Below are positions 17,022-25,619 of a DNA stretch of 64,000 bases, piece after piece; position 1 is the first letter of the stretch; each line of letters begins with the position of its first letter. The stretch comes from Bacillus sp. FJAT-49736 (GTDB taxonomy: Bacteria > Bacillota > Bacilli > Bacillales > Bacillaceae_C). The stretch is taken from contig NZ_JAGYPI010000001.1 of NCBI RefSeq assembly GCF_018343615.1, positions 1,804,193 to 1,868,192 of the forward strand, in the 5' to 3' direction. Both the position numbers and the translations under genes were made by a program. The notes under the pieces are model-generated. The model searched no databases. It saw only the letters and a program-made list of their open reading frames with translations, and was not told the origin of the DNA.

Positions 17022-17591
17022 TTATCCTTTACAATGATAAAAATCTTGTTCCGTTAAAATGGCTTGTACCGGAATGTCGTGATTTTCTATAGGTATGTCA
17101 TGATATAGCTGCACAGAAAACGCAAGTGATATTGTATTCCCTTTAAAATGCTGTAAATAACGATCATAGTAGCCGCCACCAAAACCAATTCGGTATCCAT
17201 GCTTATCGAAAGCTACTCCAGGAACGATCATTAGATCTATTTCCTGTGGATTGGATATTGGCATTTCGTTTTCTATTGGCTCAAATAGCCCAAAATATAC
17301 CTGTTCTAATTGCGTAAAAGATGTTATTTGCTTAAACGACATTTGCTTTGTTTCAGGGAAGCATTTCGGTACTACTATTTTTTTTCCTTGCAGCCATCCA
17401 TTTCGAATGATTTGCCATGTATCCACTTCTGGAGGACGTGAAATGGTGAGAGCGATGGTACCTGCTTCCTTCCAAATAGGGAGCTGGTAGAGGTTTTTGG
17501 CAATCTTAAAAGAATAGTCTTCATATGTACATTTATCTAACTTTTTTAAATCACTAATAATATGCTTTCTAATTTCTCTTTTTCTTCCCAA
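17022..17591 (-). CDS. yqgN: 5-formyltetrahydrofolate cyclo-ligase
   Basis: About 189 residues. The motif MIVPGVAFDKHGYRIGFGGGYYDRYL near residues 132-157 (quoted core GYRIGFGGGYYDRYL) is the family signature; the N-terminal KREIRKHI helix is the ATP/folate-binding lysine-arginine segment. The enzyme uses ATP to turn 5-formyl-THF into 5,10-methenyl-THF, returning folate to one-carbon metabolism. The longest frame reaches GTG 17645, but that codon lies inside the terminator hairpin of rpmG and has no ribosome site. TTG 17591 gives the usual family length and N terminus, although its ribosome site (TGGGATG) is poor. B. subtilis calls this YqgN. Confidence 0.85.
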   Translation of the reverse strand: MGRKREIRKHIISDLKKLDKCTYEDYSFKIAKNLYQLPIWKEAGTIALTISRPPEVDTWQIIRNGWLQGKKIVVPKCFPETKQMSFKQITSFTQLEQVYFGLFEPIENEMPISNPQEIDLMIVPGVAFDKHGYRIGFGGGYYDRYLQHFKGNTISLAFSVQLYHDIPIENHDIPVQAILTEQDFYHCKG

Positions 17592-17620
17592 CTTAACATC
17601 CCAGCTTTCATCGTAAAATG

Positions 17621-17650
17621 AGAAAAGCAGTAGGAAATATCCCACTGCTT
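17621..17650 (-). terminator. rpmG terminator
   Basis: On the minus strand AGCAGT-x-GG pairs with CC-x-ACTGCT (17626-17634 with 17641-17649, one mismatch) and TTTTCTCATTTT follows. It begins at the rpmG stop codon and overlaps the 5' extension of the yqgN frame. Confidence 0.6.
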
Positions 17651-17798
17651 ACTTTGTTTCACGGTGTACAGTTGTACGTTTTTCTCTTGGACAGTATTTT
17701 TTAAGCTCAATACGGTCTGGATTGTTACGTTTATTTTTTGTTGAAATATAGTTACGCTCACCGCAATCAGTGCAAGCTAATGTAATATTTACACGCAT
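17649..17798 (-). CDS. rpmG: 50S ribosomal protein L33
   Basis: 49 residues, [20 protein letters not shown] then a basic tail ending TTVHRETK: the L33 family, part of the large ribosomal subunit near the E site. Cysteines 9 and 12 form a CxxC pair; the second pair is incomplete, with YCPRE (one Cys) where zinc-binding L33 has CPxC. I recall the same three-cysteine pattern in the RpmGA copy of B. subtilis. ATG 17798 has GGAGGG nine bases upstream; the longer frame to 17831 is not needed. Ends in a terminator. Confidence 0.93.
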   Translation of the reverse strand: MRVNITLACTDCGERNYISTKNKRNNPDRIELKKYCPREKRTTVHRETK

Positions 17799-17981
17799 GT
17801 CTTTCCCTCCAAACTTCATTGCATTCTTCACTATTCATACGACTTTTCTATAATATCATTTTTTTTTAGGAAATGCTAGTCCGATTTTATCATCATTATG
17901 TAAAACATTATTCCCATGATGGTAGCTATAAGGTTTCCTTTATGATATAACATTAAATAGTACATAAGGGGGAATGAGATT

Positions 17982-18335
17982 TTGAACTCTTTAATCTTTC
18001 TTTTATTAATATTATCTGTCTTATTATTTATTATCTCTTTTTTTCAAAAAGATCGCTCGGCTTCTATCGAAAAAGACGTTGAAGAATTATCTATGAATCT
18101 TTATCAGGAAACCTATCAATTGAAGAAGCGAATGAAGGTTTTAGAGGAAGAGCTGTTGATTGACTCGCCTTCGATGCAAGCTCAAGCTATTTCAGCGCCG
18201 AAAAGTAAAATAAATGCCATTTTAAAAAATCAGGTTATTGCACTATATAAGCAAGGACTTAGTGTGGAACAAATCTCAAAACAGTCGGCATTATCTATTT
18301 CGGAAGTGCAAAAAATCATTTTACAATTAAGTTAG
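17982..18335 (+). CDS. Membrane-anchored coiled-coil protein with HTH-like C terminus
   Basis: 117 residues: an N-terminal hydrophobic helix (about 3-22), a charged coiled-coil segment (about 28-60), a short linker, and a C-terminal segment VIALYKQGLSVEQISKQSAL that reads like a sigma-region-4/HTH helix pair. This is the layout of the SwrB/YlxL (DUF6115) type of proteins, but I cannot assign the family with confidence. TTG 17982 has AAGGGGG upstream. The next gene starts 24 bp later on the same strand, so they likely form a two-gene unit. Confidence 0.6.
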   Translation: MNSLIFLLLILSVLLFIISFFQKDRSASIEKDVEELSMNLYQETYQLKKRMKVLEEELLIDSPSMQAQAISAPKSKINAILKNQVIALYKQGLSVEQISKQSALSISEVQKIILQLS

Positions 18336-18359
18336 GATTGGCAGTGAAGGGAGATTTCG

Positions 18360-18815
18360 ATGGATAAGAGAACCACGAGGGCATTTGCATCCGGGCTTTT
18401 ACTATCTGCCCTGTTGTTAATGGGCTATAATCATTTTTATGGGGTTAATGAACCAACTAATATAAAAAAGGGCTATACATCCATAAAAACAAGTCAGCTA
18501 CAAAGGCTAGAAAAGGATGCAGAGGCATGGAAAAAGAAATATGATGAGTCACAAAAAGAAAATAATCATCCTGTTCAAAAATCGCAACCAGTAAAAGAAA
18601 CCATTATTAAATATCATTTATCCATTACTAGCGGGATGACACCTGAAAAAATTGGAAGCCGACTAAAGACGGGTGGAATAATAAAAGACAAGAAGAAATT
18701 TGTTCAGTACTTAATTGATCATCGCTATCATAATAAGATTCAAATTGGTGAATATGAATTAACGAATAAAATGAGCTTTGCAGAAATTGCAAAAACGATT
18801 ACAAAAGGAAAATGA
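18360..18815 (+). CDS. Short MltG/YceG-like membrane protein without catalytic domain
   Basis: 151 residues: one N-terminal membrane helix (about 8-24), a charged spacer (about 45-80) and a C-terminal domain of about 70 residues, with GMTPEKIGSRLKTGGIIKD and KIQIGEYELTNKMSFAEIA. This is the LysM-like substrate-binding module that precedes the catalytic part in MltG (YceG) endolytic transglycosylases. The catalytic domain with its glutamate is not present and no frameshift is seen, so it is probably an independent short protein that binds glycan strands outside the membrane. ATG 18360 follows AAGGGAG. A strong terminator follows. Confidence 0.65.
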   Translation: MDKRTTRAFASGLLLSALLLMGYNHFYGVNEPTNIKKGYTSIKTSQLQRLEKDAEAWKKKYDESQKENNHPVQKSQPVKETIIKYHLSITSGMTPEKIGSRLKTGGIIKDKKKFVQYLIDHRYHNKIQIGEYELTNKMSFAEIAKTITKGK

Positions 18816-18842
18816 TCAGCATTACACTGATCATTTTTTTAT
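18809..18842 (+). terminator. Terminator of the MltG-like gene
   Basis: AAAATGATCAG (18809-18819) pairs with CTGATCATTTT (18827-18837), loop CATTACA, then more T residues. The hairpin overlaps the stop codon. Confidence 0.85.
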
Positions 18843-18930
18843 TTGTACTAAGGCTGTTTTCGCATATAGTGTTTCATCTAGTATAAGGTATTAATCCTAA
18901 CATAGACTTAATTTCGGGGCATCTTTTCTT

Positions 18931-18938
18931 AAAAAATT
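18931..18938. repeat. Left target-site duplication of the IS (AAAAAATT)
   Basis: Eight bases immediately left of the inverted repeat, identical to those right of the element at 20808-20815. Confidence 0.88.
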
Positions 18939-19030
18939 GGCTCTGTTAAAGGTAAATGTTGATATTTGATGATTAACCAAAAACTTGATAAAATCAATAT
19001 AAGAACAAACATTCGGGAGGTGGGTTTGAA

Positions 19031-20062
19031 ATGGACAAAGCGTTTAGTAACTTGTTAAAGTATATCGACAAATTACCCCATACTAAAAAAGAACAATTAT
19101 ATCAATGGGTAAAACGCTATGTTGACCCTACCTCTTCCGTTGGTGGTCGGTTAATTAATGAAATGAGAGAAACTCGTTTTAAAGATGGTTTTGAGTGCCC
19201 TCATTGTTCGTCTGAACACGTTGTTCGGTTCGGCAAAGTTAAGGGTTGCCAACGGTATCGTTGTAAAAGTTGCCATAAAACTTTTACCGACACAACTAAC
19301 ACTGTACTTTATCGCACCAGAAAAGGTGATGAATGGATAACATTTGTTGATTGTATGTTCAAAGGCTATTCCCTGCGAAAATCGGCTGAAATCGTAGGGG
19401 TTACTTGGGTTACCCTTTTTTACTGGAGACATAAACTGCTATCCGCCTTAAAACAAATGGATTTTGAGCATTTTGAAGGTATCGTTGAAGTTGACGAGAC
19501 CTATTTCTTGTACTCTCAAAAAGGGCAACGTGGCATTACAGAACGGAAGCCTCGTAAACGTGGGGGAAAATCCAAACACAGAGGAATCAGCCACGAACAA
19601 GTTTGCGTTCTTGTCGCAAGAGACCGTACAAAGGCAACCGTCTCCAAAGTTTCTTGTATGGGTCGTATTGTGAAGCCTAAAGTTGAAAAAATCATTGGCT
19701 CTAAACTATCATCCGATAATGTGCTTGTAACTGATGCTTGGAGAGCCTACAAAACCTATGCGAAAGACAAATGATTAGAGCATTACCGAATCAAATCAAA
19801 TGATGGAAAGCACGTTATTAAAGGCTTATATCATATTCAAAATGTGAATAGCTTTCATTCTCGGTTAAAGAAATGGATTGACCGTTTTAAAGGTGTCGAT
19901 ACAAAATACCTCGACAATTACCTCTCTTGGTTCTTGTTTATAGATAGTCGCAGTAACGAAAGCACAAAGCAACATATTAAAGAACTTCTGCTTACATCGT
20001 TTGTATTTGAAATGACGGAAACTTACGATAGTTTACGTCAATCCAAATTTCGAGTCAGTTGA
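19031..20062 (+). pseudogene. IS1595-family transposase with an in-frame stop
   Basis: The frame would encode about 343 residues. An N-terminal zinc ribbon (CPHCSSEH ... YRCKSCHKTF, about 56-83) precedes the ISXO2-like catalytic domain: first Asp in VEVDETYF, second in VLVTDAWRAY, and an NVNSFHSRLKKW segment matching the Asn/Lys third-site region I recall for this group. Codon 248 (19772-19774) is TGA where relatives usually have Gly (as in KG-I-EHYRIK), consistent with GGA changed to TGA. The frame resumes at once, so one substitution has inactivated the gene and the upstream part lacks the third catalytic site. TG of the start is preceded by GGGAGGTGGG. Confidence 0.88.
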
Positions 20063-20092
20063 ACCGATAAATAGAAACTACGAGGTGTTGAA

Positions 20093-20731
20093 ATGCAGTT
20101 AAAAGACTTTATGAACGAAAATTACCCCAATTTAGAACTTAGACCACCTTTGTTTTATAGTTGGGATACTGGGATTCGATTTGAACTTGGTGTAGAGTGG
20201 AAAAGGGAATATGACTATCCAAACAACCCATATGTATTGGGGTGTTATAAAAGGGCAATTACTTTATTTGAATCCCTACATTCTCCAACAGAAGAGATTT
20301 TTGTCGTGATGGATGTCAATGATTTTGATAAAGGGAAAAACCTTAAACATCAGTTAAAGAATTTTTCCCCATATGTAAAAAAATCATTGTTATTTAGATT
20401 GAAACATCAAGCATTGCCTTATATTTTTCCAGAAGATGATGAAGAAGGCACGTACAGAACTCACAGATTTACTCTAAAATGCAAAACATCAGATTTTAAA
20501 TATGTTCCATTGTTAAAAGCAATTTGTAATCAAGACTTGGGTTTGAAACCGAGTATTTTCCATAGAGTTTACTTCATTAACATCAATAGGAAAACCATCT
20601 TTCACGTTTACGATGACAGAGGTTGTGATTTGTTGGCAACTTCACCTGCTACAATAAAAGATACTTATAATAGACACAATGACTGGATTTTAGACTATGA
20701 CAGACCTGAAATTGATAAGCTATTTAATTGA
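20093..20731 (+). CDS. DUF3885 family passenger protein in the IS
   Basis: 212 residues, intact, with a ribosome site GAGGTG before ATG 20093, 30 bp after the transposase stop and inside the inverted repeats. The C-terminal part FHVYDDRGCDLLATSP followed by YNRHNDWILDYDRPEIDKLF is typical of DUF3885, a soluble family of unknown function that I recall as common and often multi-copy in Bacilli. No signal peptide or membrane helix. Its place within the element shows it travels with it; it is not needed for transposition in relatives. A fitness or immunity-type role for the host is only a guess. Confidence 0.8.
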   Translation: MQLKDFMNENYPNLELRPPLFYSWDTGIRFELGVEWKREYDYPNNPYVLGCYKRAITLFESLHSPTEEIFVVMDVNDFDKGKNLKHQLKNFSPYVKKSLLFRLKHQALPYIFPEDDEEGTYRTHRFTLKCKTSDFKYVPLLKAICNQDLGLKPSIFHRVYFININRKTIFHVYDDRGCDLLATSPATIKDTYNRHNDWILDYDRPEIDKLFN

Positions 20732-20807
20732 ATTTTTAAGGGAAACGCTATAAATAAGCGTCTCCCATTTTTATGATTAAAAATCAACATTAAAATTTAA
20801 CAGAGCC

Positions 20808-20815
20808 AAAAAATT
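20808..20815. repeat. Right target-site duplication of the IS (AAAAAATT)
   Basis: Eight bases immediately right of the inverted repeat, identical to 18931-18938, marking a clean single transposition event. Confidence 0.88.
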
Positions 20816-20889
20816 ATTAATTCTTAACCAAATTAAGGATTTATATAAGGTTTTCGCCACCAAAAGCACCAAGTTTATGAAAAGACCCT

Positions 20890-23094
20890 TTATTGATTTT
20901 CATTACTTTCTGTGTTTTCTTCTACCTTTTTCGCATCTTTAATATTTTCCACTTTCTGAGTGGATTCAGCAGTATTTAACCCTTCCTTTTCCCGCTTTTC
21001 CTTTAAATCGAAATAAGCTTTAAATACAGCATCTGCTATCTCAAGGTTAACATGTGTTTTATCTGTAGTTGAGTAAGGTACAACCACCGAGAGGGCGATC
21101 TCAGGATTATCATAAGGAGCATACCCTGCGAATGTTACATTCCATGTCCATATTAGTTGATTAGGCTGGCGATTAGGACCATCATAAACCGATTCTGCAG
21201 TGCCTGTTTTCCCTGCTATTTTGTATTGCTTATTGTGAATTCCATAATATGCTGTTCCTTCCGGATCATTTACAACCAGCTTTAACCCCTCTTGTACATG
21301 CTTTATCCATTCACTTTTCATATTAACTTTATTCAAAATTTTAGGCTGAATCATTTGCACAATTGGACCAAGCTCATCAGTTTTAGCATTTGGCTCCCGT
21401 ATTTCCTTTACAATATGTGGTTGAATTCGGTATCCGCCATTTGCAATTGTCGAAATATATTGGACAAGCTGCAATGGAGTATAGGTATCAAATTGTCCGA
21501 TGGCAAAGTCCAATACCTTTCCGCTTTCTTGAGGTATCCCGCCACCATAGCCTGCTGATTCCCCAGGTAAGTCAATACCTGTTTTTACACCTAGGCCAAA
21601 TTGAGCAAAATTATTACGGAACTTCCTAATTGCCTCCATTTTATCTATGGTTAACGGACCATGTGGAATATAATATTGCTGTCCTCCAATTTTCATCGCC
21701 GTTTTAAACATATAGACATTGGAGGACCTTTTCAGCGCATACAAATCATTTATCGACCCAAATCCTCGGCCGTTCCATGATTTTTTAACATTTGTACCTT
21801 TAAATATAATCGGCTCATCCACAATTGGTTCAAAGGGATGAATGGCACCTGTTTGATAGCCGGTTAAAAGTGTTGCTCCTTTTACAGCGGACCCCATCGA
21901 ATAAGATGAATTCATATTACCGAGAGCATAGTCCCTAATTTCCGTCTTTCCCGTCTCTTTATCCTTTACATATTGTTTTCCTGACATAGCTAGGAGTTCT
22001 CCGGTCTTCGGATTCATGACAGAAACAAACGTCCTATCCATATACGGCTGACCTGCACGAGCTTTACCAAGCTTATCTTGAATAATTTTGTCAACAGCCT
22101 GCTGAAGGTCCATATCAGTCGATAAAACTAAGTCATTTCCGCGCTTCCCTTTTCTAATTATTTTGGATTCTAGAACATTTCCCGCATTATCTGTTCTGTT
22201 TTTTACTTTTTCTTTTTCCCCTTTTAATACATTTTCGTACTGATACTCGAGATAGCTTTTCCCAACCCGGTCATTGCGGCTATACCCAAGTGCCGTATAA
22301 TATTTTGCCTTTTCGCTTGGTAATCCTTCCTTAGTCGAAGTTACCTTACCTAAAACGGAACCAAGTACTGTATCTCCAGTATCGTTTTTAAAAACGGTAT
22401 ACCGATCCCAATCAGTGGTTGTATCCACCCCAGGTAAAATATCCAGGTTTTCACTAACCACCGCAAACTCTCGAGGAGTAACGTCACGCTTAATAATTTG
22501 CGTTGTTAAAGCATACCCATTCATTTCCCGATAAATCGCTAGTACTTCCAACTCTTGCTTGGAAAAGGATTGAATATCCTTCTTCGTAATTCGATTTAAT
22601 TGAAGCTGATAGCTTTTGGCATTGATCTCCTTTTGATCAAGCTTATCTTTTTTAAATTGTTCCCGGTCATAATCAGTAATTAATGCCTTCGCTTCATCCG
22701 GATGAGTAAGAATCCAGAAATCCTTACGGTCCCTTTCCGTAATTGTTTTTAAATCTTCTTTTGAATCCTTATTTATGAATAGTGCGAGCTTTCGGGCAAC
22801 CTCTAATTTCACTTCCGGTTTTGCAGACTGTGGAATGGTATAAGTAATGGCATTTAGCGGTTTATTCCCGACAATAAGCTTTCCATTACGATCATAAATC
22901 AGTCCCCTTGGCACGGGATTATACACGGAAACATCATTCGTTCTATTAATCTCCTTTTTGTAATCCTCGCCATGAACGATTTGGACAATTCCTAAACGTA
23001 AAATAAGAATCGAGAACAGCAAAAAAACGATTAAAAACAGGATATTCATACGTAAAAGTACAAATGATTTCTTTTTATTTTTTACTAATTCCAT
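20890..23094 (-). CDS. pbpA: Class B penicillin-binding protein 2 (PbpA-like), downstream copy
   Basis: 734 residues: short basic cytoplasmic tail, one membrane anchor (about 17-36), a PBP dimer domain beginning VPRGLIYDRNGKLIVGNKPL, and a transpeptidase domain. Active-site motifs are SAVK within MGSAVKG (nucleophile Ser), SSN in KRSSNVYM, and KTGTA in AGKTGTAES. It cross-links peptidoglycan outside the membrane, as PBP2A/PbpH do during side-wall elongation in B. subtilis. ATG 23094 follows AGGGGGTGGGGG. It lies 135 bp behind a paralogue and ends next to the IS. M replaces the usual P before GSxxK. Confidence 0.88.
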   Translation of the reverse strand: MELVKNKKKSFVLLRMNILFLIVFLLFSILILRLGIVQIVHGEDYKKEINRTNDVSVYNPVPRGLIYDRNGKLIVGNKPLNAITYTIPQSAKPEVKLEVARKLALFINKDSKEDLKTITERDRKDFWILTHPDEAKALITDYDREQFKKDKLDQKEINAKSYQLQLNRITKKDIQSFSKQELEVLAIYREMNGYALTTQIIKRDVTPREFAVVSENLDILPGVDTTTDWDRYTVFKNDTGDTVLGSVLGKVTSTKEGLPSEKAKYYTALGYSRNDRVGKSYLEYQYENVLKGEKEKVKNRTDNAGNVLESKIIRKGKRGNDLVLSTDMDLQQAVDKIIQDKLGKARAGQPYMDRTFVSVMNPKTGELLAMSGKQYVKDKETGKTEIRDYALGNMNSSYSMGSAVKGATLLTGYQTGAIHPFEPIVDEPIIFKGTNVKKSWNGRGFGSINDLYALKRSSNVYMFKTAMKIGGQQYYIPHGPLTIDKMEAIRKFRNNFAQFGLGVKTGIDLPGESAGYGGGIPQESGKVLDFAIGQFDTYTPLQLVQYISTIANGGYRIQPHIVKEIREPNAKTDELGPIVQMIQPKILNKVNMKSEWIKHVQEGLKLVVNDPEGTAYYGIHNKQYKIAGKTGTAESVYDGPNRQPNQLIWTWNVTFAGYAPYDNPEIALSVVVPYSTTDKTHVNLEIADAVFKAYFDLKEKREKEGLNTAESTQKVENIKDAKKVEENTESNENQ

Positions 23095-23176
23095 TCCCCC
23101 ACCCCCTGTATAATATTTCCTGCTTCCTATTGTAAAGGATAAACCAAATGTATTCTATAAGAAAAAATATAATAAT

Positions 23177-23210
23177 AAAAAAACCGCTTAATCAGTATGA
23201 TTAAACGGTT
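23177..23210 (-). terminator. Terminator of the upstream pbpA copy
   Basis: On the minus strand AACCGTTTAATCA pairs with TGATTAAGCGGTT around a TAC loop and is followed by TTTTTTATT. It separates the two penicillin-binding protein genes, which therefore probably have separate transcripts. Confidence 0.8.
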
Positions 23211-23229
23211 AATAGTTTTAATGAATCTC

Positions 23230-25467
23230 TTATTGTGCGGAACTCGAACCAGTCGTATTTTTCATCGTCATATCAGAATTAATAATTTTTGTGTCCTCTG
23301 CATTCTCCACTTTTTGTGTTGATTTAGACTGATCTAGCCCATCTTTTGCTCTTTTTGCTTTAAGATCAAAATAAGCTTTAAATACTTGGTTTGCAATTGC
23401 TAAGTTGACATGTGGATCCTTCTGCGCACCTTCGTATGACCAAGGAACAACGACAGAAATCGCTACCTCTGGATGATCATACGGTGCATAACCAACGAAG
23501 GTCACATTCCATGTCATAGGAGGTAATTCATTTCTTTTCCAATATTCATTTGCTTTTGGACCATCATATAATCCTTGGGCAGTTCCTGTTTTCGCTGCTA
23601 CTTTATACTTACTATCAATATAACCGTGAGCAGTACCACCTTGCTCGTTAACGACCTTCCATAATCCTTCTTTTACATGATCTATCCAAGAAGTTTTCAT
23701 CGATAGTTTATTCAAAACATTAGGTTTTATTTCATCAATAACTGGACCTAATTCATCAGAATTAACACTAGGCTCACGTATCTCCTTAACAATATGGGGT
23801 TGAATTCGATAGCCCCCATTAGCAATAGTCGAAATATATTGGACAAGCTGCAGAGGAGTATATGTGTCATATTGTCCAAACGCAAAGTCCAAAACTTTAC
23901 CTGATTCTGGCGGAATTCCATTTCCTACCCCTGATGATTCACCTGGTAGGTCAATTCCTGTCTTAACCCCTAAGCCAAATTGATTAAAATTATAACGCAG
24001 TTTTTGAATTGCTTTCATTTTATCAATGCTTAATGGACCATTTGGGACATATGAGTATTGGCCACCAATCTTCATAGCAATCCACATCATGTATACGTTA
24101 GAAGATACTTTTAATGCAGTTAAATCATTAATTGCACCAAACGGAACTGCTCTCCAAGACTTCTTAACATTAGTACCTGCAAATTTTAAAGGCTGGTCGA
24201 CCTGAACCTCTCCTGGATGAATAACTCCAGTTTGATAACCTGTTAAAACCGTTGCAGCTTTTACTACTGAACCTGGAGAGTAGGAAGTTGTCATATTACC
24301 TAATGCATAATCAGCTAAGACTGTCTTACCTGTTTTTGAGTCCGTCACATATTGTTTACCTGCCATTGTCAAAAGTTCACCGGTATTTGGATTCATCACC
24401 GAGACAAAGGCACGGTCTAAAAATCGATGGCCAGGTTTATTTTTAGCCAATTCTTTTTGAATAATTTTCTCCACCTTCTGCTGAAGGTCAATATCAATTG
24501 ATAAGACTAAATCGTCCCCTCTTTTTCCTTTGCTTACTACCTCTGATTCAAGTACATTCCCTGACTTATCTGTTTTATTTTTTACTTTTTCTTTTTGACC
24601 TTGAAGAACGTCTTCATATTGGTATTCCAAGTAACTCTTTCCAACTCGGTCATTTCTGCTATATCCTCGTGAAAGATAATAATCTACTAATTCCTTTGGT
24701 AATCCTTCTTTGGAAGAAGACACATTTCCAAGTACAGAACCTAGCACCGCATCTCCTGTATCATTTTTAAATACGTTATAGCGTTCCCAGTCTGTTGTTG
24801 TATCAACACCTGGTAGCGAGCTTAGATTTTCATTTACAATCGCGTATTCTTTTGGTGTAACGCTTTTATTTTTCACAATTTGTGGCGAAAGGGCATAGCC
24901 GCTTGCCATTTCTCGATAAATAGCCAGCACCTCTAGCTGCTGCTTGGAAAATGAATTCATTTCTTTATCTGTGATTCTATCTAATTGCAATTGATACAAG
25001 TCTTTATCACTTAATTTATTGGCTTTAAATTTATTCCATTCCGCTGTTGTAATTTTTGCTTTTGCCTCTTCTGGATGCAGCATAATCCAATAATCTTTTC
25101 GATCTCTCACGGTAATGGCTTTAAAGTCCTCTGGTGTATCTTTTTTAATTATGGTTGCTAATTTTCTTGCCTCATCCAATATTTCTTGTTGAGAAGTTGT
25201 TTTTGATCTTGTATACGTAATCGCGTTTAACGGTTTGTTTCCGACAATCAATTTATGATTTCGATCATAAATTTTCCCTCTAGGGACTGATGTATTAACG
25301 GTAACATCATCCGTTCGCTCAAGCTCCCGTTTATAATCTTGACCATGGACAATTTGTACAATTCCCAGCCGAAGAATTAAACATGAAAACAGTACAAAAA
25401 CAACAAAAAACAGCATGTTCATTCTTAAAGGAACATGTGTCCTTTTCTTTTTTTTCGTCTTTCTCAA
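23230..25467 (-). CDS. pbpA: Class B penicillin-binding protein 2 (PbpA-like), upstream copy
   Basis: About 745 residues with the same layout as its downstream neighbour: anchor helix, dimer domain starting VPRGKIYDRNHKLIVGNKPL, and transpeptidase with SVVK (PGSVVKAA), SSN (KVSSNVYM) and KTGTA (AAKTGTAQG). The two are clearly similar along the whole chain, so they arose by tandem duplication; both keep all catalytic motifs. Residues just after KTGTA and the C-terminal tails differ most. The frame is open to 25527, but TTG 25467 after AGGAAGG gives a start like the neighbour. B. subtilis has one gene (pbpA, yqgF) at this place. Confidence 0.87.
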   Translation of the reverse strand: MRKTKKKKRTHVPLRMNMLFFVVFVLFSCLILRLGIVQIVHGQDYKRELERTDDVTVNTSVPRGKIYDRNHKLIVGNKPLNAITYTRSKTTSQQEILDEARKLATIIKKDTPEDFKAITVRDRKDYWIMLHPEEAKAKITTAEWNKFKANKLSDKDLYQLQLDRITDKEMNSFSKQQLEVLAIYREMASGYALSPQIVKNKSVTPKEYAIVNENLSSLPGVDTTTDWERYNVFKNDTGDAVLGSVLGNVSSSKEGLPKELVDYYLSRGYSRNDRVGKSYLEYQYEDVLQGQKEKVKNKTDKSGNVLESEVVSKGKRGDDLVLSIDIDLQQKVEKIIQKELAKNKPGHRFLDRAFVSVMNPNTGELLTMAGKQYVTDSKTGKTVLADYALGNMTTSYSPGSVVKAATVLTGYQTGVIHPGEVQVDQPLKFAGTNVKKSWRAVPFGAINDLTALKVSSNVYMMWIAMKIGGQYSYVPNGPLSIDKMKAIQKLRYNFNQFGLGVKTGIDLPGESSGVGNGIPPESGKVLDFAFGQYDTYTPLQLVQYISTIANGGYRIQPHIVKEIREPSVNSDELGPVIDEIKPNVLNKLSMKTSWIDHVKEGLWKVVNEQGGTAHGYIDSKYKVAAKTGTAQGLYDGPKANEYWKRNELPPMTWNVTFVGYAPYDHPEVAISVVVPWSYEGAQKDPHVNLAIANQVFKAYFDLKAKRAKDGLDQSKSTQKVENAEDTKIINSDMTMKNTTGSSSAQ

Positions 25468-25586
25468 TGTTGACAATCCTTCCTGCATAAAACATTTATT
25501 CTTATATTGTATAGGAACAAGCCTCATTATTCTACAGGTATAATTAAGAAAAATAAAAGGAAATGCTCAATGTCAAAAAATATTCA

Positions 25587-25616
25587 AAGACAATCGATTG
25601 CGAATCGATTGTCTTC
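25587..25616. terminator. Terminator after yqgE
   Basis: AAGACAATCGATT (25587-25599) and AATCGATTGTCTT (25603-25615) form a 13-bp stem with loop GCG; moderate T-runs on both sides. Confidence 0.75.
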
Positions 25617-25619
25617 CTT

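Larger units (their letters stand above)
18939..20807 (+). mobile_element. IS1595-family insertion sequence with passenger gene
   Basis: 1869 bp. The ends are inverted repeats: GGCTCTGTTAAA at 18939-18950 against TTTAACAGAGCC at 20796-20807, and the similarity continues inward (AATGTTGAT / ATCAACATT). An 8-bp direct repeat AAAAAATT flanks it exactly (18931-18938 and 20808-20815), the target duplication expected for this family. Inside are an ISXO2-like transposase gene broken by one stop codon and a second intact gene of the DUF3885 family on the same strand. It sits between the convergent MltG-like gene and the first penicillin-binding protein gene, so no host gene is cut. Confidence 0.93.
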
